From Labilibaculum antarcticum (GTDB lineage Bacteria > Bacteroidota > Bacteroidia > Bacteroidales > Marinifilaceae), in NCBI RefSeq assembly GCF_002356295.1, contig NZ_AP018042.1:806001-870000 (forward strand): a stretch of DNA of 64,000 bases, read 5' to 3'. Made by a program: the position numbers and the translations under genes. Below are positions 36,334 through 45,509 of the stretch, piece after piece. Under the pieces are notes generated by a model. It was not told the origin of the DNA, did no database searches, and worked only from the letters and a program-made list of their open reading frames with translations. Position 1 is the first letter of the stretch; each line of letters opens with the position of its first letter.

Positions 36334-39300
36334 ATGAAATCAATTTTCAATATACTACTCGCATTGGCGATTTCCTTTACAACGCTTGCTCAAAATAAAA
36401 AACTAACGGCAAAAAAGCACTCTACATTAGGTGTAAAAGATATTGTAATAACAGAAAAAACATACAACGATTTAACCAATCCCTCATTAAACAAAAGAAA
36501 ACTAGCTAAAATTGCAGATAAAGAAGACGGAAAACCAAAACGGGCAGATGATCCTATTGCAAGAGCCCAATACGAAATAGATATACTAAAAAACCCGCTT
36601 ACGGGACAGATCCCCTTAAATATTAAAGAGCTCGAAAAGGCATATGTTCTTTCATCAGCCTCTGGTTTGCAGAGCAGATTAAAAACCGGTGGCTTAAGTT
36701 TTACAAACAGTGGCCCAAAGAATGTGGGTGGCCGAACACGAGCGCTGGCTATTGATATGGCAAATGAGAGCACAATACTGGCGGGAGGAACTACTGGTGG
36801 AATGTGGAAATCAACAAACAATGGTACCAGCTGGACAAGAACAACTAAATTAGAAGATCACCCAAGTGTAACTTCCATTGCGCAAGACCCAAACAACACT
36901 GCAATCTGGTATTATACCACTGGGGAACTAGTTGGCTCAGCAGGTGAAGATGGTGCCCGTTACCGGGGAAATGGTCTGTTTAAATCTACCGATAATGGCG
37001 ACAACTGGATATCTTTGGCATCAACAGCTTCCAATACCTCTGAAATATTCGATCCTTTTGATTATGGCTGGAATATCTGCGTAGACCCAAACAACAGCGA
37101 TGTATACGTTGCAACAGCAGATGGAATTAAGCGCTCTACTGATGGAGGAACCAGCTGGACCGATGTAATCACATCAGATTCCTATTATGAAGATATTATT
37201 TGTACTCCCAGCGGGATTAAATATGCTTCTTTAAGTTCTGAAGGTACAACTAAGGGGATCTACAGGTCTTTGACTGGAAATTTGGGAGAATGGGAAGATA
37301 TAACCCCAACAGGATTCCCTACCGATTATAACAGAATTGTAATTGCCCAAGCTCCAAGTAATTTAACCAGCGATATCGTTTATGTGTTAGGGCAAACAAT
37401 AGGTGCTGGCTTTCAAGGTAACAGTCTCTGGAAATTAACATATAATACTACCGAAGATTACACCTGGGAAGACCGTTCTCAAAATCTACCTGAAGGTGGT
37501 GAAAAAGACACAGATGTAAATGGTTACAACTCACAAGGATCGTACAATATGGTAATAAAAGTTGCTCCGGACAATGAAAATATGCTTTTTATTGGGGGTA
37601 CTAACTTATATCGTTCTGATGATGCTTTTGCGACTAGGGCAAGTTCTTTAAGTGATGAACTTTTCTTAAACGATGGTATTGAAAATGATACTGATAAGTC
37701 TAATACTTATTGGATTGGAGGTTATGCAACCGAAAATAATGTGACTCAATATCCAAATCATCATCCTGATATTCATGCATTAACATTTAAAAGTGATAAC
37801 AAAACTCTGCTTTGCGGACACGATGGAGGTATTAGTAGTACGACTAATTATAAAAAAACAATTGACACCTCTTCAGAAAATGACACCAGCACTCCTGTTG
37901 ACTGGACTTTTCTGAACAATGGATACTTAACCACACAAGCATATACTATCGCGATAGATAACGACATAAGAACAAACACGACATTACTTTCCGGATTTCA
38001 GGACAATGGCACCTGGCTTGCCGAAACTTCTGATCCAAATAAAGATTGGTTATCCTGGGGTTCTGGTGACGGAAGTTACTGCAGCATATTCAATTTAGGA
38101 AATAGTATACTCTCCTCATCACAAAGCGGCACCACTTACCTTGAAAATAACGTTACTGATGACCTAAGTTACTATTGGACCCGTGTTGATCCTGAAGGAG
38201 CCGAAGGACAATTGTTTATCAATCCTTTTGTTGAAGATGCCAACAACAGTGAAATTTTATATTACGCAGCAGGAAACTATGTTTGGCGAAACTCCAATAT
38301 TTTTGATATTCCCCGTATGCAGAATAGCGAATCAACTACGAACTGGGAAAAACTAAAAATATCAAAGACAACAGGAACTGTATCCGCCTTAGCCTCCTCC
38401 ACCTTCCCGGCTCATATTCTATATTACGGTACTTCAACAGGAAAAGTATTTAAAATAGTGAATTCACATTCTCAGTGGGCAAAAGTGACAGATCTTACAG
38501 GTTCCAATATGCCTTCCGGAAATGTTATTTCTATTGATGCAAACCCATTAAATGCAAACGAAGTATTGGTTGGATTTTCCAATTACGGAATTGAAAGTAT
38601 ATTTAGCACGACTAATGGCGGAACAAGCTGGACTCCTGTTAGTGGAAATCTGGAAGAAATAAATGGAGCGGACAATGGTCCATCAATTCGATCCGTATCC
38701 TTCATGGTATCACCAACCGATACCACCTATTATGCCGGAACAAGTACTGGATTATATAGCACAACAAAACTTGATGGCACATCAACTACATGGACTCAAG
38801 AAGCAATTGACAGAATAGGAACCACTGTAGTTGCCATGATTAAAAGCAGACGTGATGGTTTTATTGCGTCAGCAACTCATGGAAATGGAATTTTTACTGC
38901 CGATGATGATTTTAGTTCGACAGCACCAGTTGCATTAATTGGAATGACAAAAGACACCATTCAAATTGGAGAATCAGTTGATTTTATGAACAGAAGTATT
39001 GGCGATGGGTTTACCAAGTGGGAATGGACATTTGAAGGAGCAGAAACTGCAAGTTCTGCAGAAGAACATCCCCGAGCGGTTATTTACAAAACTCCCGGAG
39101 TTTTTTCGGTAACATTAACAGCAACCAATGCGGCAGGTTTGAATACTCAAACGATTACTTCTGCAATTATTGTAAAAACAGTTGAGGTTAAATTCTCAGC
39201 AAGCTCTACCAATGTAAATATTGGTACAGAAGTTACTTTCACAAGTCAAAGCACAGGCTCGGAACTAACATACAATTGGAGTTTCCCTGGAGGTTCACCT

Positions 39301-40263
39301 GAAAACTCTACTGATGAAAATCCAGTTGTTACCTACAATACTGTAGGAGCATTTGATGTTAGCTTAACCATTAATGATGCTCAATACAAGGATACAGAAG
39401 TGAAAATTGGATACATTACAGTTCTTAATCCAGATGATTTTGATGATGATTTACTTTACAATGTGCCTTCTGAATTTGAAGACCAACTGGTCCAATTCAT
39501 ATTCACAGGCGATAACGACGGGTATGTGACAGGACATACTAATCTGAAAATAGATAAATACGCGGAAAAATTTGAATTGATAAATCCTAATTTAAACGCA
39601 GTTAAACAGGTACAGATTAAACCTTCTGTTTTGCAGTCTAACTCATCAGATCCAGAATTTATTCTCAAGATTTGGAATGGAACATCGGAACCTACAAATG
39701 AAGTATACAGTATGTCGGTTCCTTACTCAGAATTAATTGCCGGCCAATTTAATACGATCGATTTAAATTATTCGGTTGCGGTTGAAAAAGATTTCTTTGT
39801 TAGTTACGAGATTAAATATGAAAATCCTGTAGATTCTTTTGCCGTTGCGCACCTTCCTTTGCAAGATGATGCAGAATGGAGTAATTCTGCTTACATGTAT
39901 TATAATAACAAGTGGAGTCCTTACAGCGAGGTATTTGGAAACAACACCTCGCTTGCGATCAAGGCCTTGGTTGGATATGATCCTGGAGCACTAGGAATAG
40001 AAGATGATATACTTCTAAAAGAGGTTGGAAAATTAAAGATCTTCCCCAACCCGATGGTTTACAAAAGCAATGTGGTCTTTCCGAACAAGACCAATCAGAA
40101 ATACCGATTGGTGGTTATAGATGCAAGTGGCCGGGTGGTTCGGATCATTGAAAACATCACAGGGAACAATGTGATTATAAATCGGGAACAATTAAAACCC
40201 GGTATTCATATTATCAACCTTTCGGGTGAGAAGATATACAAAGGAAAACTACTGGTGAAATAA
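36334..40263 (+). CDS. Large secreted sortilin/BNR-repeat protein with PKD domains and T9SS sorting domain
   Basis: A 1309-residue predicted extracellular protein. A signal peptide (MKSIFNILLALAISFTTLAQ) is followed by a spacer and a beta-propeller of VPS10/BNR-type repeats (GPKNVGGRTRALAID, GGMWKSTNNGTSW, GLFKSTDNGDNW, IKRSTDGGTSW, IFSTTNGGTSW) to about residue 860. Then come two PKD domains (around 866-945 and 950-1030; KWEWTFEGAE and YNWSFPGGSP), a further beta domain, and a C-terminal domain (LKIFPNPMVYKSNVVFP to GKLLVK) of the type A sorting signal that routes proteins through the type IX secretion system. Relatives are annotated as glycosyl hydrolases or adhesin-like; an enzymatic activity cannot be shown here. 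Confidence 0.9.
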   Translation: MKSIFNILLALAISFTTLAQNKKLTAKKHSTLGVKDIVITEKTYNDLTNPSLNKRKLAKIADKEDGKPKRADDPIARAQYEIDILKNPLTGQIPLNIKELEKAYVLSSASGLQSRLKTGGLSFTNSGPKNVGGRTRALAIDMANESTILAGGTTGGMWKSTNNGTSWTRTTKLEDHPSVTSIAQDPNNTAIWYYTTGELVGSAGEDGARYRGNGLFKSTDNGDNWISLASTASNTSEIFDPFDYGWNICVDPNNSDVYVATADGIKRSTDGGTSWTDVITSDSYYEDIICTPSGIKYASLSSEGTTKGIYRSLTGNLGEWEDITPTGFPTDYNRIVIAQAPSNLTSDIVYVLGQTIGAGFQGNSLWKLTYNTTEDYTWEDRSQNLPEGGEKDTDVNGYNSQGSYNMVIKVAPDNENMLFIGGTNLYRSDDAFATRASSLSDELFLNDGIENDTDKSNTYWIGGYATENNVTQYPNHHPDIHALTFKSDNKTLLCGHDGGISSTTNYKKTIDTSSENDTSTPVDWTFLNNGYLTTQAYTIAIDNDIRTNTTLLSGFQDNGTWLAETSDPNKDWLSWGSGDGSYCSIFNLGNSILSSSQSGTTYLENNVTDDLSYYWTRVDPEGAEGQLFINPFVEDANNSEILYYAAGNYVWRNSNIFDIPRMQNSESTTNWEKLKISKTTGTVSALASSTFPAHILYYGTSTGKVFKIVNSHSQWAKVTDLTGSNMPSGNVISIDANPLNANEVLVGFSNYGIESIFSTTNGGTSWTPVSGNLEEINGADNGPSIRSVSFMVSPTDTTYYAGTSTGLYSTTKLDGTSTTWTQEAIDRIGTTVVAMIKSRRDGFIASATHGNGIFTADDDFSSTAPVALIGMTKDTIQIGESVDFMNRSIGDGFTKWEWTFEGAETASSAEEHPRAVIYKTPGVFSVTLTATNAAGLNTQTITSAIIVKTVEVKFSASSTNVNIGTEVTFTSQSTGSELTYNWSFPGGSPENSTDENPVVTYNTVGAFDVSLTINDAQYKDTEVKIGYITVLNPDDFDDDLLYNVPSEFEDQLVQFIFTGDNDGYVTGHTNLKIDKYAEKFELINPNLNAVKQVQIKPSVLQSNSSDPEFILKIWNGTSEPTNEVYSMSVPYSELIAGQFNTIDLNYSVAVEKDFFVSYEIKYENPVDSFAVAHLPLQDDAEWSNSAYMYYNNKWSPYSEVFGNNTSLAIKALVGYDPGALGIEDDILLKEVGKLKIFPNPMVYKSNVVFPNKTNQKYRLVVIDASGRVVRIIENITGNNVIINREQLKPGIHIINLSGEKIYKGKLLVK

Positions 40264-40285
40264 GAAAAAATTACTAAAAATGGAT

Positions 40286-40321
40286 GAGCTTGTTGCCCCG
40301 CAACAGGCTCTCTTTTTTTTT
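40286..40321 (+). terminator. Intrinsic terminator after the T9SS cargo gene
   Basis: GAGCTTGTTGC (40286-40296) pairs with GCAACAGGCTC (40300-40310) with one T-G pair, followed by a long T run. Confidence 0.92.
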
Positions 40322-40410
40322 GCGTAACGAGATTCTGAAACACTTTCTCAATAAAAATAATGGTCTTTAACTTATTCCACATTCGTTTCGCCAACCAAAA
40401 AGCACTTTAC

Positions 40411-40599
40411 GACTAACTAGATGTATTATACTACTCTACAAATGCTTTTCACACCCTTACAGACTATTTTTGCTACATTACCAATACTTTTTGCCCCCTC
40501 ACCGATGCATTATACTACTCAATAGATGTTATTTCTTACCCTATCGATGCTTTTAGATACCCTACCGATGCAATTTGCTACTTAACGGACTCTTTAAGC
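40411..40599 (+). repeat. Nine-unit tandem array with exact 21-bp period
   Basis: Nine consecutive 21-base units (starts 40411, 40432, 40453, 40474, 40495, 40516, 40537, 40558, 40579) fit the consensus TACYCTACCGATGCTTTTTGC with drift. The anchor GATG/GACT/AAT recurs at 40420, 40441, 40462, 40483, 40504, 40525, 40546, 40567 and 40588 with no insertions or deletions. On the plus strand the array is open from 40417 onward and would spell heptads such as YPTDAIC and YPIDAFR, but no ATG, GTG or TTG opens that frame. It lies between a terminator and a small HTH gene (ATG 40765). Confidence 0.85.
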
Positions 40600-40764
40600 A
40601 TTCACAATAAGCTTTTTAAGCTACTTTAGAATTGATTTAGCACCTAAAAATGACTAACTTACATACTAAGAAAATAAAATGGGTATTGATTACAAGTTTC
40701 ATGAGCTGAAATCAATGAAAGCACGCGCCATTAGAAGCTAAATTTTAATTCGAAAAATATAAAC

Positions 40765-41136
40765 ATGAGTGGAACAACAGAAAATGCACTTTTTAGTATT
40801 AACGGAAATATTTTAAATGTGCTTCATGAAAAAGGAGAAACGGTAAGTTCTCTGGCCCGAAAAATTAACATCAGGCCTGTTACACTGCGTCAGCAATTGG
40901 ATAGACCCACATTGCAGGTTAATCGGCTTTGGAGTATCTGTCATGCTATGAAAATCAATTTTTTCCAGGAGATTGCAAATAGCTATGAGCAGGAAACACA
41001 AAATAATGTTGATAATGTTGATGGGGCTGAGTATATAAATATCCAGAAAGAACTGCAAGAAAAATGCAAGCAATTAGAGCTCCTGGAAAATGAAAACAAA
41101 ACCCTAAAAGAAGTTATTCATTTGTTGAAAGATTAG
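40765..41136 (+). CDS. Small HTH (XRE-like) DNA-binding protein with C-terminal coiled coil
   Basis: A 123-residue protein. Residues 10-65 form a Cro/C1-like helix-turn-helix (NVLHEKGETVSSLARKINIR, then PVTLRQQLDRPTLQVNRLWSICHAM). The C-terminal 35 residues are a predicted coiled coil (IQKELQEKCKQLELLENENK), probably for dimerisation. Such stand-alone HTH proteins are common in Bacteroidota and their targets are mostly unknown. It stands alone: a tandem array lies upstream and a bidirectional hairpin follows. Being next to that array makes autoregulation possible, but there is no direct evidence. Confidence 0.8.
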   Translation: MSGTTENALFSINGNILNVLHEKGETVSSLARKINIRPVTLRQQLDRPTLQVNRLWSICHAMKINFFQEIANSYEQETQNNVDNVDGAEYINIQKELQEKCKQLELLENENKTLKEVIHLLKD

Positions 41137-41147
41137 AATAAATAACC

Positions 41148-41195
41148 AATAGCACCCATTTGAGATGTTCAAATCTGGTGCTATTTGCTTTTTGT
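41148..41195. terminator. Bidirectional terminator between the HTH gene and the GH15 gene
   Basis: AATAGCACC (41148-41156) pairs with GGTGCTATT (41177-41185), with an inner stem ATTTGA/TCAAAT. A T-rich tail follows on the plus strand and an AT-rich one on the minus strand. The two genes converge here. Confidence 0.85.
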
Positions 41196-41210
41196 AGGCA
41201 GAGAATAGAT

Positions 41211-43022
41211 TTAACTATTCAGCTGATCCAATAAACTATCCTCATCGTCGAAATTGGTATTTGAAAAGTTTAGAGCTGTTTCGATTATTGCCAAGTGCGA
41301 ATAGGCCTGTGGGAAATTCCCGAGCATCCGTTTCGAGACAAAATCAATATCTTCAGCAAACAATCCAAGATGATTCGAATAAGTTAATAACTTATCAAAT
41401 TTTTCTTTCGCTTCCCTCCTCTTGCCTATTTTATACAAACTGTTAATCAACCAAAAAGAACAAATCGTAAAAGCCGATTTAGGGGTTCCAAAATCATCCT
41501 GATTTTTATACCGGTACATCAAACCATCATGCTCCAATTCCTTTTGAATGGTGAACACTGTCGATTTATACTTTTCATCAGCTGCATCAATAAAACCATA
41601 GCTTTCCATTAACAATACCGAAGCATCCATATCCTCAGATCCATAATTTTGCGTAAATGCCTGTTTCTTTTCACTCCAGGCCTTTTTCATGATATCATCT
41701 TTCACCAAATTTCTAAGAACAGTCCATTTTCCGACATAATCATCTCGCTTCAATAGTACTGCAATTTTAACCGCCCGGTCAAACGCCACCCAACACATCA
41801 CTTTGCTAAAGGTAAAATGAAGACTTTTCCCACGAATTTCCCAGATACCACGATCTGGCTTTTTCCAATTTTCTTCTACAACCTTCACAATGCTTCTTAC
41901 AATGGTCCACAATTCCTCACTATGCTCCAAGGAAGTTTCAAATATTTCGAAATGCTGATGAATCAAATCCAGCAAAATTCCATAAATATCATTCTGTTTT
42001 TGTTTGTAGGCTGCATTTCCTACTCGAACCGGTTTCGACCCTTCATAACCTGCAAGGTGTTCCAACTCATATTCCGAAAGCTTTTTCTCTCCATTAATAC
42101 CATACATTATCTGGATTTTCTCATTCTTTTTAGGAATGATATCCATGATGAAATTCAGGTAGCGTTTTGCTACATTAAAATGGCCCAATTGAGTCAGAAT
42201 TTTAACCACCATAGAGCCATCACGAATCCAGCAAAAGCGATAATCCCAATTCCTCACCTCCCCTATTGTTTCGGGCAAAGATGTGGTTATAGCAGCCATA
42301 ACAGCTCCACTTTTCTGATAGCTTAACAATTTTAACACCAGCGCGCTTCTATTGGCTTCCTCATTATACTTAGGAAGTACTTTTGTTTTTTCACTCCAGT
42401 TTAACCAATATGTTTTTGTTCGTTGTAATTTCAGATAGATTCGATCACGAGTTTGTTCCAACAACTTTTGATTGTAACTCACCTCACAAAATTCATCTTT
42501 GTCCAATTCAATTACATTCTGATTCAATATATCAGCATAATTAAAACTAGAATACAAATACAACGAATCGTAACTTCCTGATGTTGTAGAGGATTTTAGG
42601 AATTCCACGCCTGACACCTTGTTTTCGGTAGCGTTTCGGGCATAATCGAGTTTTGGATTATATTTGATCCGAAACTTTGGTTTTCCATAAACCAATCGAA
42701 AAAAACGAACTACATCCGGCGGCATGTAATAATTATTTTCATCTGTTACATATCTTGGCATAAAATCCAATACTTCAAAAACTCCATCGACACATTCAAA
42801 ACGTGTTTTTAAAATATTCGTGTTTTTTCCATACTCCTGTATAATATTTGTTGCATTCTCGGGCAAAATTTCAAAACTACCTCCCTTATTCTCATCCAAC
42901 AACTTAGCAAATGCCGAAGATGAATCAAATTGAGGTAAACACACCCAATCTAAAGACCCTTTTTCTGAAATAAGAGCCGCACTTCTGCAATTTCCTATTA
43001 CTCCGTAATTTAAATTTCCCAT
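41211..43022 (-). CDS. Glycoside hydrolase family 15 protein (glucoamylase/trehalase-like)
   Basis: A 603-residue cytoplasmic GH15 enzyme with an N-terminal beta-sandwich (GVIGNCRSAALISEKGSLDWVCLPQFDSSSAFAKLLD) and an (alpha/alpha)6 barrel with RNWDYRFCWIRDGS, PVRVGNAAYKQKQNDIYGILLD, KVMCWVAFDRAV and LGNFPQAYSHLAII. GH15 members split alpha-1,4 glucans or, in a separate clade, trehalose. It lies back to back with the trehalose-synthesis gene (101 bases apart), so a trehalase role or a role in storage-glucan turnover is likely, but sequence alone does not decide. No signal peptide. Confidence 0.9.
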   Translation of the reverse strand: MGNLNYGVIGNCRSAALISEKGSLDWVCLPQFDSSSAFAKLLDENKGGSFEILPENATNIIQEYGKNTNILKTRFECVDGVFEVLDFMPRYVTDENNYYMPPDVVRFFRLVYGKPKFRIKYNPKLDYARNATENKVSGVEFLKSSTTSGSYDSLYLYSSFNYADILNQNVIELDKDEFCEVSYNQKLLEQTRDRIYLKLQRTKTYWLNWSEKTKVLPKYNEEANRSALVLKLLSYQKSGAVMAAITTSLPETIGEVRNWDYRFCWIRDGSMVVKILTQLGHFNVAKRYLNFIMDIIPKKNEKIQIMYGINGEKKLSEYELEHLAGYEGSKPVRVGNAAYKQKQNDIYGILLDLIHQHFEIFETSLEHSEELWTIVRSIVKVVEENWKKPDRGIWEIRGKSLHFTFSKVMCWVAFDRAVKIAVLLKRDDYVGKWTVLRNLVKDDIMKKAWSEKKQAFTQNYGSEDMDASVLLMESYGFIDAADEKYKSTVFTIQKELEHDGLMYRYKNQDDFGTPKSAFTICSFWLINSLYKIGKRREAKEKFDKLLTYSNHLGLFAEDIDFVSKRMLGNFPQAYSHLAIIETALNFSNTNFDDEDSLLDQLNS

Positions 43023-43123
43023 AAAAAAATGCTATTTTAGAGCTTCACTTTAAAAACTGGTCGGAAAATAAAGATAATTCCTGACATTAGATAGTTTTTA
43101 AACTAAAATTTAAATTACATTTT

Positions 43124-45331
43124 ATGAATAGAATTCACATTGTTTCCAACAGACTCCCAGTTAATATAAACATAGAAAATGATATTATTGAATTAATTCC
43201 AAGTGTAGGAGGATTGGCTACAGGAATGAGATCAGTATATAAGGAGTATAATGGAAAGTGGATAGGCTGGCCAGGTTTACCAAGTGATGACCTCGATGAA
43301 GAATTAACCGGTAGGATTGAACAAAAACTAATTGAAGAAGACTGTGTACCGGTTCATTTATCAAAACAAGAAATAGACTTGTACTATGACGGTTTTAGCA
43401 ACCGAACCATATGGCCATTATTTCATTATTTTGCGCAATTCATTGATTACGATCATGAATTATGGGATGCTTTTGTAAGTGTAAACCAAAAATTTGCTGA
43501 TAAAGCTTTGGAAACTTTAGAAGAAGGTGATACCATCTGGATTCACGATTACCAATTGCTACTGGTTCCGGAAATGATAAAATCTAAAAAGCCAGATGTT
43601 ACCGTTGGTTTTTTTCTTCACATTCCTTTTCCGTCATTCGAAGTTTTTCGAATTTTACCCTGGAGAAAAGAATTAATTCAAGGAATGTTGGGTGCTGACT
43701 TGATTGGCTTTCATACTTTTGATTATCAAAGACACTTTTGCAGTTCAGTGCGTCGTTTAATGGGATATGAAATTTCATTCAATCAAATTCACATTGAAGA
43801 CAGAATTATTCTTGTTGATTCATTTCCAATGGGAATTGACTACAACAAATTTAGAGACGCTTCAACTCAAATCTTCCAAAGACCTCTTCAAGAAAAATCG
43901 GAACTTCATCGTGAACTGGAAAAATACTTTCTGATTTCTCCTAATCGAAAGCTGATTCTATCTATCGATCGAATGGATTATTCGAAAGGAATTCCAAACC
44001 GCTTGCGTGCATTCTCCAGATTCCTGGAAGATTACCCTGAATTTATAGGCAAAGTTACATTGATCATGTTGGCAGTTCCTTCTCGCGGAACGGTAGAGCA
44101 GTACATCAATTTAAAAAGAGAAGTGGATGAATTGGTTGGAACTGTAAATGGTAAATTTGGTAGTATCAACTACACCCCAGTTTGGTATTTTTACCGTTCG
44201 TTACCCTTCGAAAACCTAATCGAATTATACAGTTCTTGTGATGTTGCCCTGGTGACTCCTGTGCGTGATGGAATGAATCTGGTTGCCAAAGAATATGTGG
44301 CCTCAAGAACAAATAGTACAGGTGTAATTATTTTAAGTGAAATGGCAGGCGTAGCCAAAGAAATGGGCGAAGCAATAATTATTAACCCGAACAATACAAA
44401 GGAAATTGCAGATGCAATTAATCAGGCCTTAATCATGCCTCTTGATGAGCAACGGGAACGAATGAGCTTTCTTCAGGACAGGATAAAACGATACGATGTA
44501 TTCAAGTGGTCGAGCGAATTCGTAAAGTCTTTAAAGAAAGTTGAAAAGATTCAAAACTCCTTTTATGCGAAGAAAATAAATAGTAAGATAATGGATAAGC
44601 TTACTGCCAAATACAAATCTGCAGAAAAGAGATCCATATTTCTTGATTACGATGGGACATTAGCTGGTTTTAAAACGAATCCTAATGACGCTAAACCCAA
44701 TGCGGAGCTTCATGAAATCCTTTACAAACTTGAAGAAGATCCTCGAAATGTAATTACTATTATTAGTGGCAGGGATAGAGATAGTTTAGAAAAATGGTTC
44801 GAAGGACATAAAATCAATTTAATTGTTGAACATGGTGTTTGGCTTCGAAAATATCAGAAAGAATGGAAAATGCTTAGTAATGCTTCGGATGTATGGAAAC
44901 CAAACATCCGCCCTACTCTCGAAACATTTGTAGATCAAACACCCGGATCATTTATCGAGGAGAAAAATTATTCTCTTGTTTGGCATTTCCGAAAAGCGGA
45001 ACCCGAGCAAGGCGAACTAAGAGCAAATGAGCTTAGAGATGAGTTGACGACAATGATCGCCAATCATAACCTTGAGATTTTAGAGGGTAATAAAGTGATT
45101 GAAGTAAAAAGTGGTGGAATTAACAAGGGAATTGCGGCCATGCAATTTCTTAAAAACCAAAATTTTGATTTCATATTAGCTATTGGTGATGACTGGACGG
45201 ATGAATACATGTTCCGTGAACTTCCTGAATCAGCTCATACCATAAAGGTTGGACTTAAAAATACAGCGGCAAAATATAAAGTTGAATCTGTGGCTTCGGT
45301 TCGAAAACTACTACTGGATTTAACGAAATAA
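43124..45331 (+). CDS. otsAB: Bifunctional trehalose-6-phosphate synthase/phosphatase
   Basis: The 735-residue protein makes trehalose from UDP-glucose and glucose-6-phosphate in two steps. Residues 1 to about 470 are a GT20 synthase (IVSNRLPVNI, PSVGGLATGM, WPGLPSD, WIHDYQLLLVPEM, LSIDRMDYSKGIPNRL, TPVRDGMNLVAKEYVAS). Residues about 490-735 are a HAD-type trehalose-6-phosphate phosphatase with nucleophile D508 in FLDYDGTLAGF, TIISGRDRDSLEKW, and IGDDWTDEYMF. The fusion resembles that of eukaryotes and other Bacteroidota. It is divergent from the GH15 gene, suggesting paired control of trehalose synthesis and breakdown. Confidence 0.96.
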   Translation: MNRIHIVSNRLPVNINIENDIIELIPSVGGLATGMRSVYKEYNGKWIGWPGLPSDDLDEELTGRIEQKLIEEDCVPVHLSKQEIDLYYDGFSNRTIWPLFHYFAQFIDYDHELWDAFVSVNQKFADKALETLEEGDTIWIHDYQLLLVPEMIKSKKPDVTVGFFLHIPFPSFEVFRILPWRKELIQGMLGADLIGFHTFDYQRHFCSSVRRLMGYEISFNQIHIEDRIILVDSFPMGIDYNKFRDASTQIFQRPLQEKSELHRELEKYFLISPNRKLILSIDRMDYSKGIPNRLRAFSRFLEDYPEFIGKVTLIMLAVPSRGTVEQYINLKREVDELVGTVNGKFGSINYTPVWYFYRSLPFENLIELYSSCDVALVTPVRDGMNLVAKEYVASRTNSTGVIILSEMAGVAKEMGEAIIINPNNTKEIADAINQALIMPLDEQRERMSFLQDRIKRYDVFKWSSEFVKSLKKVEKIQNSFYAKKINSKIMDKLTAKYKSAEKRSIFLDYDGTLAGFKTNPNDAKPNAELHEILYKLEEDPRNVITIISGRDRDSLEKWFEGHKINLIVEHGVWLRKYQKEWKMLSNASDVWKPNIRPTLETFVDQTPGSFIEEKNYSLVWHFRKAEPEQGELRANELRDELTTMIANHNLEILEGNKVIEVKSGGINKGIAAMQFLKNQNFDFILAIGDDWTDEYMFRELPESAHTIKVGLKNTAAKYKVESVASVRKLLLDLTK

Positions 45332-45350
45332 TATTCTCTGTTCTCATACT

Positions 45351-45383
45351 AAGCGGCAATATCATATTTGCCGCTTTTTTTTT
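45351..45383 (+). terminator. Intrinsic terminator after otsAB
   Basis: Perfect 9-bp stem AAGCGGCAA (45351-45359) with TTGCCGCTT (45368-45376), then a T run. Confidence 0.93.
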
Positions 45384-45449
45384 GCCCTAAAATTCAGCAA
45401 TTCATTCACTGGAAATTTACAATTACCTTCCTCTTCGTTAAAAATCGTA

Positions 45450-45457
45450 TATTTTTG
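45450..45457 (+). promoter_or_regulatory. Probable -7 element of the nadB-nadC operon
   Basis: TATTTTTG matches TAnnTTTG, 52 bases before the nadB start. No clear -33 was seen. Confidence 0.5.
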
Positions 45458-45509
45458 CAACAAAATAAGATGAAAATCCCTAATTTCGCACGAATCAAGA
45501 TTTTTAATA

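Noticed and set aside
40411-40599. CRISPR array
   Set aside because: The units are contiguous and degenerate with no constant repeats separated by unique spacers, and no cas genes are present.
40417-40628. Heptad-repeat protein encoded by the 21-bp array
   Set aside because: The frame is open but lacks ATG, GTG or TTG, and changes occur at all codon positions; kept only as a hypothesis in the findings.
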